This document shows positions 44,021 through 53,186 of a DNA stretch of 64,000 bases, piece by piece. The stretch comes from Heyndrickxia sporothermodurans. GTDB lineage: Bacteria > Bacillota > Bacilli > Bacillales > Bacillaceae_C. The translations under genes and the position numbers were made by a program. The stretch spans positions 124,001-188,000 of the forward strand of contig BORH01000002.1 in NCBI GenBank assembly GCA_018333075.1. The letters run 5' to 3'. The notes under the pieces were generated by a model. The model was not told where the DNA came from, ran no database searches, and saw only the letters and a list, made by a program, of their open reading frames with translations. Within the stretch, counting starts at the first letter, position 1. Every line of letters begins with the position of its first letter.

Positions 44021-45148
44021 ATGAAAAAAATAATAATTATTGGTGGAGGAATTTTGGGGGCTTCGACTGCCTATCATCTTGCCAAAGCAGGAATGGAAGT
44101 CATCATTGTTGATGAAAAGCATGATGGACAAGCAACAGATGCAGCAGCAGGAATTGTTTGCCCATGGCTGTCACAACGCCGGAATAAAGCCTGGTATGCT
44201 TTAGCAAAAGGTGGTGCACGATACTACCCAAGTTTAATTTCTGAATTAGAGAAAGATGGAGAAGTTAATACTGGTTATGCCAAAGTCGGAGCAATTAGTT
44301 TACATAAAGATAAAGAAAAGCTACTTGCAATGGAAAAACGGGCCCTAAAGAGGAAAGAAGATGCTCCAGAAATGGGTGATATTACGCTTTTAACCTCTGA
44401 ACAAACAAAAGAGCTCTTCCCCCCTCTTGCAGAAGGCTTTAAGGCACTTCTTGTTAGTGGTGCAGCAAGAGTTGATGGTCGAGCATTACGAACATCATTG
44501 CTTTCAGCTTCTCAAAAATATGGAGCAGAGCTTTTAGCTGGAAATGCTGATTTATTAATTGAGGGTAAAAAAGTAATAGGAGTTTCAGTCAATGGCAAGG
44601 AGATAACGGCTAGCTGTATAATTATTACAGCTGGTGCTTGGGCCAAACAATTATTAGAGCCTTTAGGTGTTGATTTTAAAGTCACCTCTCAAAAGGCACA
44701 AATCATTCACTTGCAAATGCCCGGTGAAGAAACGAATAAATGGCCTGTTGTTATACCACCAACAGATCAATATATACTAACCTTCGAAGACCATCGTATT
44801 GTGATTGGTGCTACACATGAAAATGATGTCGGCTTCGATTACCGAATTACTGCTGGCGGTTGCCATGAGGTATTAAGTAAGGCATTGGATATTGCACCGG
44901 GCTTAAAGGAAAGTACTGTATTAGAAACACGAGTTGGGTTTCGCCCTTTTACTCCTGAATTTCTTCCGGTTTTTGGTCCTTTGCCAAATATCGATGGTGT
45001 AATCATTGCAAATGGATTAGGTGCATCTGGACTAACAATGGGACCTTACATTGGTTCTGAAATTGCAAAGCTAGTTCTTGGAGAAGAAATGGAAATTGAC
45101 ATTTCAAATTACGATGTTTCAGTTGCTATAGGTAATATTCATTCTTAA
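44021..45148 (+). CDS. DadA-like FAD-dependent amino-acid oxidoreductase
   Basis: 375 residues. N-terminal Rossmann FAD fold KIIIIGGGILGASTAYHLAK and acidic end IIVDE, then DAAAGIVCPWLSQRRNK and the C-terminal GFRPFTPEFLPVFGPLP plus NGLGASGLTMGP that closes over FAD. Family oxidises D-amino acids, glycine or sarcosine. The ATG at 44021 fits GAAAAGGATGC. It is 85 bp upstream of an NSS transporter, suggesting import and oxidation of the same compound. Confidence 0.85.
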   Translation: MKKIIIIGGGILGASTAYHLAKAGMEVIIVDEKHDGQATDAAAGIVCPWLSQRRNKAWYALAKGGARYYPSLISELEKDGEVNTGYAKVGAISLHKDKEKLLAMEKRALKRKEDAPEMGDITLLTSEQTKELFPPLAEGFKALLVSGAARVDGRALRTSLLSASQKYGAELLAGNADLLIEGKKVIGVSVNGKEITASCIIITAGAWAKQLLEPLGVDFKVTSQKAQIIHLQMPGEETNKWPVVIPPTDQYILTFEDHRIVIGATHENDVGFDYRITAGGCHEVLSKALDIAPGLKESTVLETRVGFRPFTPEFLPVFGPLPNIDGVIIANGLGASGLTMGPYIGSEIAKLVLGEEMEIDISNYDVSVAIGNIHS

Positions 45149-45233
45149 AATTTAAATAGATATTTCCAAAATCATTTAACAAAAGAACGTTAATTCTTCT
45201 AGCAATATTAATTTAAATTTTAAGGAGTATAAT

Positions 45234-46589
45234 ATGGAAGAAAAAAAAGAGCAATGGTCATCAAAAATTGGCTTTATTTTATCATCAGCAGGAGCTGCAA
45301 TTGGCCTAGGCGCCATTTGGAAGTTTCCTTATGTAACAGGTATGAGTGGTGGCGGAGCATTCTTCCTTCTATTTATAATCTTCACCCTCTTGATTGGGCT
45401 CCCATTACTTATTTCAGAATTTATCATTGGGCGTGGTTCAGGAAAAGAAGCAATTAGTGCATACAAAAAATTGGCACCTAAAAGTCACTGGAAATGGGTC
45501 GGTAGACTTGGTGTCCTAGGATGCTTTTTATTATTATCATTTTATAGTATTGTTGGTGGCTGGATAATTATTTATAGTGGATTATCAATTCCAGGGAAGA
45601 TCATTGAAGCTGGAACTAAGTACCCTGACCTATTTCATTCAATAACTGGAACCCCTCTTATCACACTAAGTGGTTTAGCCCTATTTATTTTAATAAATAT
45701 TATCGTTATTTCATTCGGTATTCAGAACGGTATCGAAAAAGCAAGTAAATATATGATGCCGATTCTTTTTATCTTTTTCATTATTTTAGTTATTCGATCA
45801 GTTACATTAGATGGTGCCTTATCAGGTATTCGTTTTTTCTTGAACCCAGATTTTTCAAAAATTACTGGTGAATCCATATTATATGCGCTTGGTCAATCCT
45901 TTTTTTCATTAGCGGTAGGTTTTTCTTGCATGGTAACATATAGTTCTTACTTAAAAAAAGATGTAAGCATACCTGCTTCTGCTAATTCAGTTGTATGGAT
46001 GAATATTTTCGTTTCACTACTTGCAGGACTTGCGATATTTCCAGTTGTTTTTGCTTTTGGACTAGAGCCTACTGAAGGACCTGGATTATTATTTATCGTA
46101 TTACCGACTGTGTTTTCTCAAATGCCTTTCGGTCAATTGTTCTTATGCATATTTTTAATTTTATTTTTATTTGCTACTCTAACATCATCATTTAGTTTGT
46201 TAGAAATAATTGTTGCCGCCTTTACGTCCAATAGAAAATATTCTAGAAAAAGAATTTCTTTGCTTTCTGGCATCATTGTTTTTCTCGCAGGTATTCCTGC
46301 TGCATTATCCTTTGGACCTCTTTCAACGTTACATTTATTTCAGAACAAAACAATCTTTGATGCTACTGATTATTTAGTAAGCAACATGATGTTACCGCTT
46401 GGTTGTTTACTCATTGCTTTATTTATTATTCACCGTATGGACCAAGCAATTGTTAAACAGGAATTTTCATTAAGTAACACGCTTTCACCAGCATGGTATT
46501 CTACATGGAGACTATTAATGAAATGGCTTGTTCCAATCATCATATTGCTTGTATTTTTAAACATGATTGGATTGTTTGGAAATAATTAA
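45234..46589 (+). CDS. Neurotransmitter:sodium symporter (NSS) family amino-acid transporter
   Basis: 451 residues with about eleven membrane segments, the size of MhsT-type bacterial NSS proteins. TM1 carries FILSSAGAAIGLGAIWKFPY (sodium and substrate site, unwound GAAIGLG-W), followed by GGAFFLLFIIF; TM6 region GQSFFSLAVGFSCMVTYSSY. RBS AAGGAG. Sits downstream of the DadA-like oxidase. Substrate probably an amino acid; identity not readable. Confidence 0.9.
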   Translation: MEEKKEQWSSKIGFILSSAGAAIGLGAIWKFPYVTGMSGGGAFFLLFIIFTLLIGLPLLISEFIIGRGSGKEAISAYKKLAPKSHWKWVGRLGVLGCFLLLSFYSIVGGWIIIYSGLSIPGKIIEAGTKYPDLFHSITGTPLITLSGLALFILINIIVISFGIQNGIEKASKYMMPILFIFFIILVIRSVTLDGALSGIRFFLNPDFSKITGESILYALGQSFFSLAVGFSCMVTYSSYLKKDVSIPASANSVVWMNIFVSLLAGLAIFPVVFAFGLEPTEGPGLLFIVLPTVFSQMPFGQLFLCIFLILFLFATLTSSFSLLEIIVAAFTSNRKYSRKRISLLSGIIVFLAGIPAALSFGPLSTLHLFQNKTIFDATDYLVSNMMLPLGCLLIALFIIHRMDQAIVKQEFSLSNTLSPAWYSTWRLLMKWLVPIIILLVFLNMIGLFGNN

Positions 46590-46628
46590 TAAAATGGGGC
46601 TGTCTGACATGAGACACCCCCATTTTAT
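46590..46628. terminator. Bidirectional terminator
   Basis: AAAATGGGG-ctgtctgacatgagaca-CCCCCATTTT hairpin between convergent genes, including inner TGTCT/AGACA pairs. Confidence 0.85.
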
Positions 46629-47152
46629 TTGGTAAATTCAATTTCATTTAATGGATAAAACCGAAATTTCACTTCTCCTACTACCGATTTTTTGGGGATT
46701 ACCCCAAATCTTCGGCTATCAAAACTTTTTCTGCGATTATCTCCCATAACAAACAATTTATCTTTAGGTACTTTAATTTTAAAATTTTCGGTCAATTTCT
46801 GCCCAGCAGGTATGCTTTTTTTGTTTGACTTTAAATAAAATTCCTTATAAACTTTTCCGTTAATTGTTAAGACGTCATTTTTCATTTCCACGACATCACC
46901 TGGTAAACCAATCACTCTTTTAATATAATCATCATTTGAAACTGGTGAATGAAAGACAATCATATCAAAATGCTCAATTTTACTTATTTTAGAAACGATT
47001 ATTTTATTATTATTTTCAAAAGTAGGATTCATTGATACCCCTTCTACAACTCTGGGGACAAATATGAACTTCTGACAAATAAATACTATTACGAATGCAA
47101 ATAGAATTGATTTTATCCATGAAAATACTTCTTTGTTTTTACTGTTTTTCAT
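46625..47152 (-). CDS. lepB: Signal peptidase I
   Basis: 175 residues, one N-terminal membrane anchor (about 13-31). Catalytic Ser40 in VEGVSMNPTF, Lys78 in DYIKRVIGLPGD, and the box E GDNRRKSFDSRRFG. Same class as B. subtilis SipS/SipT (S26A). Removes signal peptides from exported proteins. Monocistronic, sharing its terminator with the NSS gene. Confidence 0.94.
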   Translation of the reverse strand: MKNSKNKEVFSWIKSILFAFVIVFICQKFIFVPRVVEGVSMNPTFENNNKIIVSKISKIEHFDMIVFHSPVSNDDYIKRVIGLPGDVVEMKNDVLTINGKVYKEFYLKSNKKSIPAGQKLTENFKIKVPKDKLFVMGDNRRKSFDSRRFGVIPKKSVVGEVKFRFYPLNEIEFTK

Positions 47153-47302
47153 TCATTCCCCTCCCTAATGCAATTGTATCATAATTTAATAATTCCCTTG
47201 TTTCTTTTTGAATCAATTTTCTATATTTTTAATATTTACCAATCAAAATAAAAGGAAACTAACTAGGTTTGTCGAATATAATGTATTAAGGGGGTAGATC
47301 TA

Positions 47303-47524
47303 ATGGCTATGAACAAAGTGTTAGAGTTGCGGTGTACAAATCCAAATTGCAAAGTTTGGTTTAAATCACCTTTTACTCATGGAAATTTAGACGGATTTAA
47401 TGTAAACGCTTTCAAGGGATTAAAGGCTCAATGTACTACTTGTGGTACAATGGTGACAGGAACAATTAAAAATGTTAGAATCCGAACGATTGATGACAAA
47501 TATCGATTTGATAAAACTTCATAA
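47303..47524 (+). CDS. Small zinc-ribbon-like protein
   Basis: 73 residues with four cysteines in two pairs: LRCTNPNCKVWF (C-x4-C) and AQCTTCGTMV (C-x2-C), a treble-clef or ribbon layout. Strong RBS AAGGGGGT before the ATG and its own terminator (47529-47568). Family not recognised; could bind nucleic acid or act as an adaptor. Confidence 0.72.
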   Translation: MAMNKVLELRCTNPNCKVWFKSPFTHGNLDGFNVNAFKGLKAQCTTCGTMVTGTIKNVRIRTIDDKYRFDKTS

Positions 47525-47528
47525 AAGT

Positions 47529-47568
47529 AAAATCAGCAGTCCGACTTGTTAAAGACTGCTGATTTTTA
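47529..47568 (+). terminator. Terminator of the zinc-ribbon gene
   Basis: AAAATCAGCAGTC / GACTGCTGATTTTT hairpin, stem 12 bp, T-run on the plus strand. Confidence 0.85.
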
Positions 47569-47610
47569 ATTTGATCGTATTAATAAATAGGATAAGTTCT
47601 GTATTAATAA

Positions 47611-48897
47611 TTATTTCAACAATGATTTCATATTTAAGAATTTTAACATTTCCAACCATGCATCTGTTTGAGAATCAGATGTTATTTTTGGATCATTCCC
47701 ACCTAGATCCATTGTTATTGAACCGTATTTCACGTATTGCACGTCAGTTGTTGGCCAATAAGGCAGATAAAACGAATGACCTGCCCCCTTATAATTTAAA
47801 TGTTTATACCGATTGGGGAATTGTTTTTCCCTTAATCGATCCATTATCATATGACAATGAACATCTGATGGCCATAATTGGTCATCATCCCCAGAAATTA
47901 ATAGAATATCTCCTTGAATCTTTTCAACAGGAATAACTGCATCGGATTCTACATTTTCATTTTGTAATCGTGAGAGGTATGTTTTCCGATATTGAATCGG
48001 CCTACCTTGCTCATAATTATTTTTATTTTCATTCAAAAGCTCCTCAGGAATTGGACTACTAGCAAAAGGATATGGTTTGCTAGTATACGACCAAGATGAA
48101 CTATAAGTAGGTCCTAACCCAGGATATACGATTGAACTTGGTACAATTGCTACTACTGAAGAAATTTCTCTAAAATAGGAAGCTGCTAAAAGTGCAAGCT
48201 CCCCCCCTTTAGAAATTCCAATTACAGTTATTCCTAATCTGCTATCAACTACTTCTTGTGATAGAAGCCAATTACATGCATATTGGACATATTCAATTGG
48301 AATTTCTAATAACTCTGGAGGTAAAGTTTCCATGCCAAAATAACCGAGCGCTAAAACAGTATAGCCATGCGACGCAATCATCGCGGCTCTCCTTTCTGTA
48401 AGCCCTCCCTCTGAACCACCTAAATAGATCATTCCTTTTCTTCTATGTTCATCTTTTGGATAAAACAATGTACCGACTAATCCATTTTTTTGTATTGATT
48501 TTCGAGCAATCTCTTTAGAAATAAAATTTCTTTTTAACATTACTGTATGAACAAGTGCGTCTTTGTAAAAAAATGCAAGCTCAATAAACATAGAAGACAA
48601 GGATGATTCTTTCTTTTTATCAACTTTACCTATTTTTAGCATAGACCAAAAAAGTCCCATTGAATCGGTAGACTGATAGGTACCTTTTACAGGAGTTTGT
48701 TCAGTTACAAGGATTTCTCCTTCTGTATTCGCTATAAAAATAGCATATGATTGCCAGATGTTTCCGAACTGATCAATCATTTTCCCTGTAATTTTCATTT
48801 CATCATTCGCCAATAAACTAGATATTTTTATTGTCACTTCTTCATCAAACAGTGCTTCTAAAGGGGTAACCTCAATTATAGGATTTATATTTTCCAT
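47611..48897 (-). CDS. BAAT/acyl-CoA thioesterase-like hydrolase
   Basis: 428 residues. N-terminal immunoglobulin-like thioesterase domain (about 5-125, TPLEALFDEEVTIKI) and C-terminal alpha/beta hydrolase of the BAAT_C type: MIYLGGSEGG (oxyanion), nucleophile elbow GISKGGELALLAA with Ser, GDDDQLWPS (Asp) and GAGHSFYLPYWPT (His). The nucleophile is Ser where human BAAT has Cys, indicating hydrolase over amino-acid transfer. The ATG at 48897 has better spacing to AGAGG than the one at 48906. Confidence 0.85.
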   Translation of the reverse strand: MENINPIIEVTPLEALFDEEVTIKISSLLANDEMKITGKMIDQFGNIWQSYAIFIANTEGEILVTEQTPVKGTYQSTDSMGLFWSMLKIGKVDKKKESSLSSMFIELAFFYKDALVHTVMLKRNFISKEIARKSIQKNGLVGTLFYPKDEHRRKGMIYLGGSEGGLTERRAAMIASHGYTVLALGYFGMETLPPELLEIPIEYVQYACNWLLSQEVVDSRLGITVIGISKGGELALLAASYFREISSVVAIVPSSIVYPGLGPTYSSSWSYTSKPYPFASSPIPEELLNENKNNYEQGRPIQYRKTYLSRLQNENVESDAVIPVEKIQGDILLISGDDDQLWPSDVHCHMIMDRLREKQFPNRYKHLNYKGAGHSFYLPYWPTTDVQYVKYGSITMDLGGNDPKITSDSQTDAWLEMLKFLNMKSLLK

Positions 48898-49107
48898 CAC
48901 TTTCATCCTCTATCAATTTTCTTAAGTTATAGCTATTTAGTAAATTTAAATATATTAATACCAATATCTACTATATTACGATAGATGCTAAGAAATATCC
49001 TTGTAAAATTTTTGTATTTCTTATAAAAGATAAGAATGTGTACTAATGAAAAAGTCCTGCAAGGATTTGGTAGAGTAGAATTGTAGTAGAAAAATAATTT
49101 AAAAAAA

Positions 49108-49150
49108 TAAAAGGAAGGTCTTTAAAATAAAACACCTTCCTTTTATTTTT
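49108..49150 (-). terminator. Terminator of the polysaccharide deacetylase gene
   Basis: AAAAGGAAGGT ... ACCTTCCTTTT stem with T-run, directly after the stop at 49156 on the minus strand. Confidence 0.8.
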
Positions 49151-49155
49151 CTCCA

Positions 49156-50025
49156 CTATGATTTATTACCATTTTCCACAAGTTTTCCAAACCATTTAGG
49201 AGTCATTCCCGGAATGATTCGAATACGATGAAGTTTATACATACCTTGCTTGATAGTTGCTGAACCAGGTTCAGTTGTTACTGCCATTTTATACCCTGCA
49301 TTTTCAGCAAGTTTTAATGTTTGTTCATTATATTTACCAACTGGATAACTTAAAATCATTGTTTCTTGATTCAGCATCTGATCGAATAATTGTTTAGAAA
49401 AGTCTATTTCACGTACTTGCTGGTTCGGCGACAAAGCTGTCAATTCGAAGTGATTGTAAGTATGGCTTTCAATCGATATCCCATTATCCTTCATTTCCAG
49501 CATTTGATCGGATGTTAAATGGTTCTTTTGGTTTATTGATCGACCAATCATAAAAATTGTTGCTTTTAAACGATATTCCTTTAATATCGGAAATGCCTCT
49601 GTGTAATTATCTTCATAACCATCATCGAAAGTAATAAAAACTATTTTTTTGCTTGGCTTTTTATTTAGTGTTAAAACTTTAAAAGTTTCTTCGGGACTTA
49701 GGGTATAGTACCCATTTTCAAACAGCCATTTCATATGCGCTTTAAATTCTTCCTTTGGAACACGTAAGCTATTTCCTGAAGAGATACTATGATACATCAG
49801 GATTGGTATATGTACAGGCTGGTATGCGTCAATCCATGTAGAAGTATCTACTTCATGGCCATGTAGAGGAATTTTAGTTCCTTCATTTTCTACCACTTTA
49901 AAAGATGTTGTTAAATCCTCGTTTTTAACATCCATTTTTTTTTCTGCATCTGTCTTTATTGAATAACCAAATAAAATGATCATACAGAAATATATATGGA
50001 AAAAAAACATTTTTTTCTTCTTCAT
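49156..50025 (-). CDS. Secreted polysaccharide deacetylase (NodB fold)
   Basis: 289 residues. Signal sequence about 1-25 (KKKK then hydrophobic). NodB motifs: IPILMYHSIS, motif 1 FITFDDGYEDNYTEAFP (catalytic and metal Asp), motif 2 SHTYNHFEL (metal His pair) and MAVTTEPGSA near the end. Start set at 50025 by the GGAGGAAT site. Removes acetyl groups from extracellular glycan or peptidoglycan; may act on the exopolysaccharide or cell wall. Confidence 0.9.
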   Translation of the reverse strand: MKKKKMFFFHIYFCMIILFGYSIKTDAEKKMDVKNEDLTTSFKVVENEGTKIPLHGHEVDTSTWIDAYQPVHIPILMYHSISSGNSLRVPKEEFKAHMKWLFENGYYTLSPEETFKVLTLNKKPSKKIVFITFDDGYEDNYTEAFPILKEYRLKATIFMIGRSINQKNHLTSDQMLEMKDNGISIESHTYNHFELTALSPNQQVREIDFSKQLFDQMLNQETMILSYPVGKYNEQTLKLAENAGYKMAVTTEPGSATIKQGMYKLHRIRIIPGMTPKWFGKLVENGNKS

Positions 50026-50544
50026 ATTCCTCCTACTTTCACATCTACTAATATACCCTACATAATTGAAGTTCAATTAATATCATTTGCATACGTTTAA
50101 GCTGAAGAAAATCTATTTTTTAACATATTTCGATTACTATTGATCACTTACTTCACCTTAGATTCTCCTTCCTCCTTCGAGGATCATCGTTTTTCCATGA
50201 GGATTTCTGTTTACTTAGTTTTCCAATTAAATACTTAACAATACAAAGAAATTTACATCTAATTCGAATTGTATGGAGGCACAACCAACTATCTAAATAT
50301 TTACTTGTTAAATTTGCCCACGAACAACATAGATTCATTTTTTTTAACAACATTACAAACCATATTCTCTTTTGTAGTAAAAACTTACAAACCATAAAAG
50401 TCACTCCCTCCTATTCCCTCATTACTAATTAAAAAATAACTCCATAACAAATCAAATTTAAATTCAAAGTGTCCACACCAGACGGAAAAAAATCAAAAAT
50501 GTCCATTTATGGTGTCAGGCACTAAAACATTTTGAAATTTTACT
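50026..50544. other. Gene-free stretch with a dispersed repeat
   Basis: About 520 bp. A minus-strand frame at 50153-50404 looks non-coding (no ribosome site, odd composition). At 50470-50523 lies the 54-nt element shared with 53656-53709. Nothing else found. Confidence 0.55.
50470..50523. repeat. Dispersed 54-nt repeat, copy 1
   Basis: Contains TGTCCAC ... AAATGTCCAT then GGTGTCAGGCACT. The same order and spacing recur at 53656-53709. Confidence 0.7.
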
Positions 50545-50582
50545 TTGACAGATAGAGTAATATGAGTTAGTATTACTCTATC
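50545..50582 (+). promoter_or_regulatory. padR promoter overlapped by a perfect 12-bp inverted repeat
   Basis: TTGACA (50545-50550), 17-bp spacer, TAGTAT (50568-50573). GATAGAGTAATA (50551-50562) and its exact reverse complement TATTACTCTATC (50571-50582) cover the spacer, the -10 and the start region, an ideal operator for the PadR dimer encoded downstream. Confidence 0.8.
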
Positions 50583-50615
50583 AGATAGAACAATCATTAT
50601 TGCGGAAGGTGAATT

Positions 50616-50945
50616 ATGATTAGAAGTGATATTATCCGCGGACATTTGGATTCCATTATATTGTGCTTAATTTTAGAGAAGGATCAGTACGGTTATGAAA
50701 TTTCAAAACAAATTAGTTTACGAACAGAAAATCGGTTTCAAATAAAAGAAGCTACACTTTATGCAGTTTTTCAAAGGTTAGAAAAGAAGGAGCTAATCGA
50801 ATCCTACACTGGCTCCATATCTCATGGTGGCAGAAGAAAATATTACCGTATCACAACTTTAGGGAAAGCCTACTTACAAGAAACAATAAAAGAATGGCAA
50901 GAAACAAAAGAAATTGTTGATTTATTTTTGGAGGGGTTACAATGA
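50616..50945 (+). CDS. PadR family repressor
   Basis: 109 residues. Winged helix with GHLDSIILCLILEKDQYGYE at the start, IKEATLYAVFQRLEKKELIE (recognition helix) and SHGGRRKYYRITTLGKAYL (wing), then a short C-terminal dimer helix (PadR-s2 type). Reaches the next gene with an ATGA overlap. Very likely autoregulates through the inverted repeat at 50551-50582. Ligand unknown. Confidence 0.92.
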   Translation: MIRSDIIRGHLDSIILCLILEKDQYGYEISKQISLRTENRFQIKEATLYAVFQRLEKKELIESYTGSISHGGRRKYYRITTLGKAYLQETIKEWQETKEIVDLFLEGLQ

Positions 50946-51340
50946 AAAGAATCAAGGACCATGTGAATGAGTTATTTAAAAAGATACCTGATAGTGAACA
51001 AAAGGAATTAGTCAAACAGGAAATTATAGAAAATTTAGAGGAAAAAGTGTATGACCTAATGGCACAAGGAAAAGAAGAGGAAGATGCAATAAATAAAGCG
51101 ATTATTGAATTTGGGGATATTGATGAAATTGAAAAAGAACTAGGAGTCATTCAACCTGTTAAGAAAAATATGACGAAGTTAGATTTAGGATTCTCCATTT
51201 GGGGCAGCGCTTTAATTATTGCATTGTTTATATTTATTAATTTCTACTACACACCTAAAATAATATGGTTTGTCTACCCTACTTTTGGTGTCTTATGGTG
51301 GCCATTAAGTATGTTTTATAGATGGTTACGATTAAAATGA
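50942..51340 (+). CDS. HAAS-domain membrane protein with one 2TM unit
   Basis: 132 residues. Residues 1-70 are a soluble HAAS/DUF1700-like helical domain (LFKKIPDSEQKELVKQEIIE ... INKAIIEFGDIDEIEKELG), the usual partner of a PadR gene. Residues about 80-132 form a two-helix membrane unit ending YPTFGVLWWPLSMFYRW. This unit is repeated four times in the next gene. Overlaps padR by 4 bp. Function of such modules is likely envelope stress signalling, but not shown. Confidence 0.82.
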   Translation: MKRIKDHVNELFKKIPDSEQKELVKQEIIENLEEKVYDLMAQGKEEEDAINKAIIEFGDIDEIEKELGVIQPVKKNMTKLDLGFSIWGSALIIALFIFINFYYTPKIIWFVYPTFGVLWWPLSMFYRWLRLK

Positions 51341-51353
51341 AGGGGGTGTTTCC

Positions 51354-51989
51354 ATGAACAAGCATGATATTATTTTTGCTTGGCTAGGGAGTATTCTTAG
51401 CATTCTATTTTTCTTGATTGTTAATTTCCTAACCAGCCCAAACTATCTTTGGTTTCTTTATCCTTCTTTTCTTATTCTATTCTGGCCCTTAAGTATAACC
51501 TCGATACGAAATAAGAATTATAGGGTTCATTCTATTTTTTCAAGCCTTTTGCTTATCATGATGTTAATTATTATTAACTATACTCATAGCCCTGAACATC
51601 CTTGGTTTTTATATGCTTGTTATCCAATCATTTGGTGGCCACTATTATTGAATGCTGAGAATAGACGTGGTGCATTTTCATTTGCTCTATTAGGAGCTAC
51701 CATTACTATTGTATATTATTCAATTTTAAACATCCTATTATCACCACAATATCCTTGGGTAATATATCCAGCCTTTGTAGTTTTGTGGTGGCCGCTATCT
51801 ATTTTTTACGCTAAAAAGAGGGAATATTTTAAATTTTCCATTTCCTCAAGTGCGTTAATTATTATTTTCTTTATTACAGTAAATATTGTTTCCTCCCCTC
51901 ACACGATTTGGGCAGTTTATCCAATATTTGCAGTTCTATGGTGGCCGTTAAGCATGTACTATTACACATATAAAAAAAAGCTTATGTAA
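51354..51989 (+). CDS. Membrane protein of four tandem 2TM repeats
   Basis: 211 residues made of four copies of a roughly 45-50-residue unit. Each copy has a hydrophobic helix, a short SP-x-x-x-W-hinge (TSPNYLWFLYP, HSPEHPWFLYA, LSPQYPWVIYP, SSPHTIWAVYP) and a second helix ending in W-W/F-WPL. Eight predicted membrane helices in total. The same unit ends the preceding HAAS protein. GAAGGGGGTG before the ATG, 13 bp after the HAAS gene. Recent internal amplification of a 2TM domain seems likely; role unknown. Confidence 0.8.
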   Translation: MNKHDIIFAWLGSILSILFFLIVNFLTSPNYLWFLYPSFLILFWPLSITSIRNKNYRVHSIFSSLLLIMMLIIINYTHSPEHPWFLYACYPIIWWPLLLNAENRRGAFSFALLGATITIVYYSILNILLSPQYPWVIYPAFVVLWWPLSIFYAKKREYFKFSISSSALIIIFFITVNIVSSPHTIWAVYPIFAVLWWPLSMYYYTYKKKLM

Positions 51990-52050
51990 ATAATGTATCG
52001 ATCTTACATTCTAACAATAGATTAAATATATTAAAAAAGGTGTTGTTGAC

Positions 52051-53067
52051 ATGAATAATCATCCAAAGCACGAACTACGGGAGTGGAAGAAAAAATTAGC
52101 TTCATTTGAACGACCACGCATGTCTGTAAGTGTTAGACAGTTGCTTAATTCGATAGGTCCGTTTCTCATATTATGGGTTTTAGCCTATCTAAGTCTTAAT
52201 ATTTCTTTCTGGTTAACTTTATTGTGCGCAATTCCAGCAGCTGGTTTTTTAGTCCGAACATTTATCATTTTTCATGATTGTACACATTATTCCTTTTTCG
52301 AAAATCGGAAAGCAAATGAAATTGTAGGAATTATCACTGGTCTCTTTACATTTTGCTGCTATGAACAATGGAAGCATAGTCATTCACTCCATCATGCAAC
52401 AAATGGTCATTTGGATAAACGCGGAGATGGTGATGTTTGGACAATGACACTTCAGGAGTATGCTAATTCGTCATGGTTTAAACGATTGCGATATCGAATT
52501 TACAGAAACCCATTTGTTATGTTTATCATTGGACCATTGTATCTCTTTTTAATCTCCTATCGTTTTAATAGAAAAAAAGCAAGCATTAAAGAGAAAAAAT
52601 ATGTTTGGATAACCAATATCATTTTACTTTTAGTTATTTTAGTTCTTGGATTTACATTAGGATGGAAAGCATTTTTATTAGTTGAATTACCTATCTTTTT
52701 TATCGCTTCATTTGGAGGAGTTTGGCTATTTTATGTACAGCATCAATTTGAAGATGGATATTTTGAAAGTGGCGAGAATTGGAGCTATGTAGAGGCAGCA
52801 TTAAAAGGAAGTTCGTTCTATAAACTTCCAAAGCTATTACAATGGTTCTCTGGTAACATTGGATTTCATCATGTTCATCATCTCAATTCTCGTGTCCCTA
52901 ATTACTATCTTGAAAAAGCACATAAAAGTGATCCTCGGCTTCAGGATGTACCTACTTTGACATTATGGACAAGTTTAAAATCACTTACATTTAAGCTATG
53001 GGATGAAAAGACTAAAAAGTTTATTGGCAATCGTGAAATACACATGTTTATTCGAAATCAAACATAA
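52051..53067 (+). CDS. Membrane fatty acid desaturase
   Basis: 338 residues, four predicted membrane spans. Three di-iron histidine boxes: HDCTH (75-79), HSLHH (111-115) and HHVHH (about 273-277). Resembles the delta-12/omega-6-type or B. subtilis Des-like acyl-lipid desaturases. Introduces a double bond into membrane lipid acyl chains, important at low temperature. RBS AGGTG moderate. No adjacent DesK/DesR pair. Confidence 0.9.
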   Translation: MNNHPKHELREWKKKLASFERPRMSVSVRQLLNSIGPFLILWVLAYLSLNISFWLTLLCAIPAAGFLVRTFIIFHDCTHYSFFENRKANEIVGIITGLFTFCCYEQWKHSHSLHHATNGHLDKRGDGDVWTMTLQEYANSSWFKRLRYRIYRNPFVMFIIGPLYLFLISYRFNRKKASIKEKKYVWITNIILLLVILVLGFTLGWKAFLLVELPIFFIASFGGVWLFYVQHQFEDGYFESGENWSYVEAALKGSSFYKLPKLLQWFSGNIGFHHVHHLNSRVPNYYLEKAHKSDPRLQDVPTLTLWTSLKSLTFKLWDEKTKKFIGNREIHMFIRNQT

Positions 53068-53186
53068 TACTATTGCTTCCCTGCTGTCCATGGAATTAGT
53101 TTTAATAATGGACAGCTTTTTTTAGATTTTAGGAGATTTGATATTATAGGACAAAGGAATAATATATTTAAAGGAGTTTGATCGCT

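Noticed and set aside
50153-50404. Minus-strand frame of 83 codons upstream of the deacetylase
   Set aside because: No ribosome site, Cys/Trp-rich improbable composition, no homology signal.
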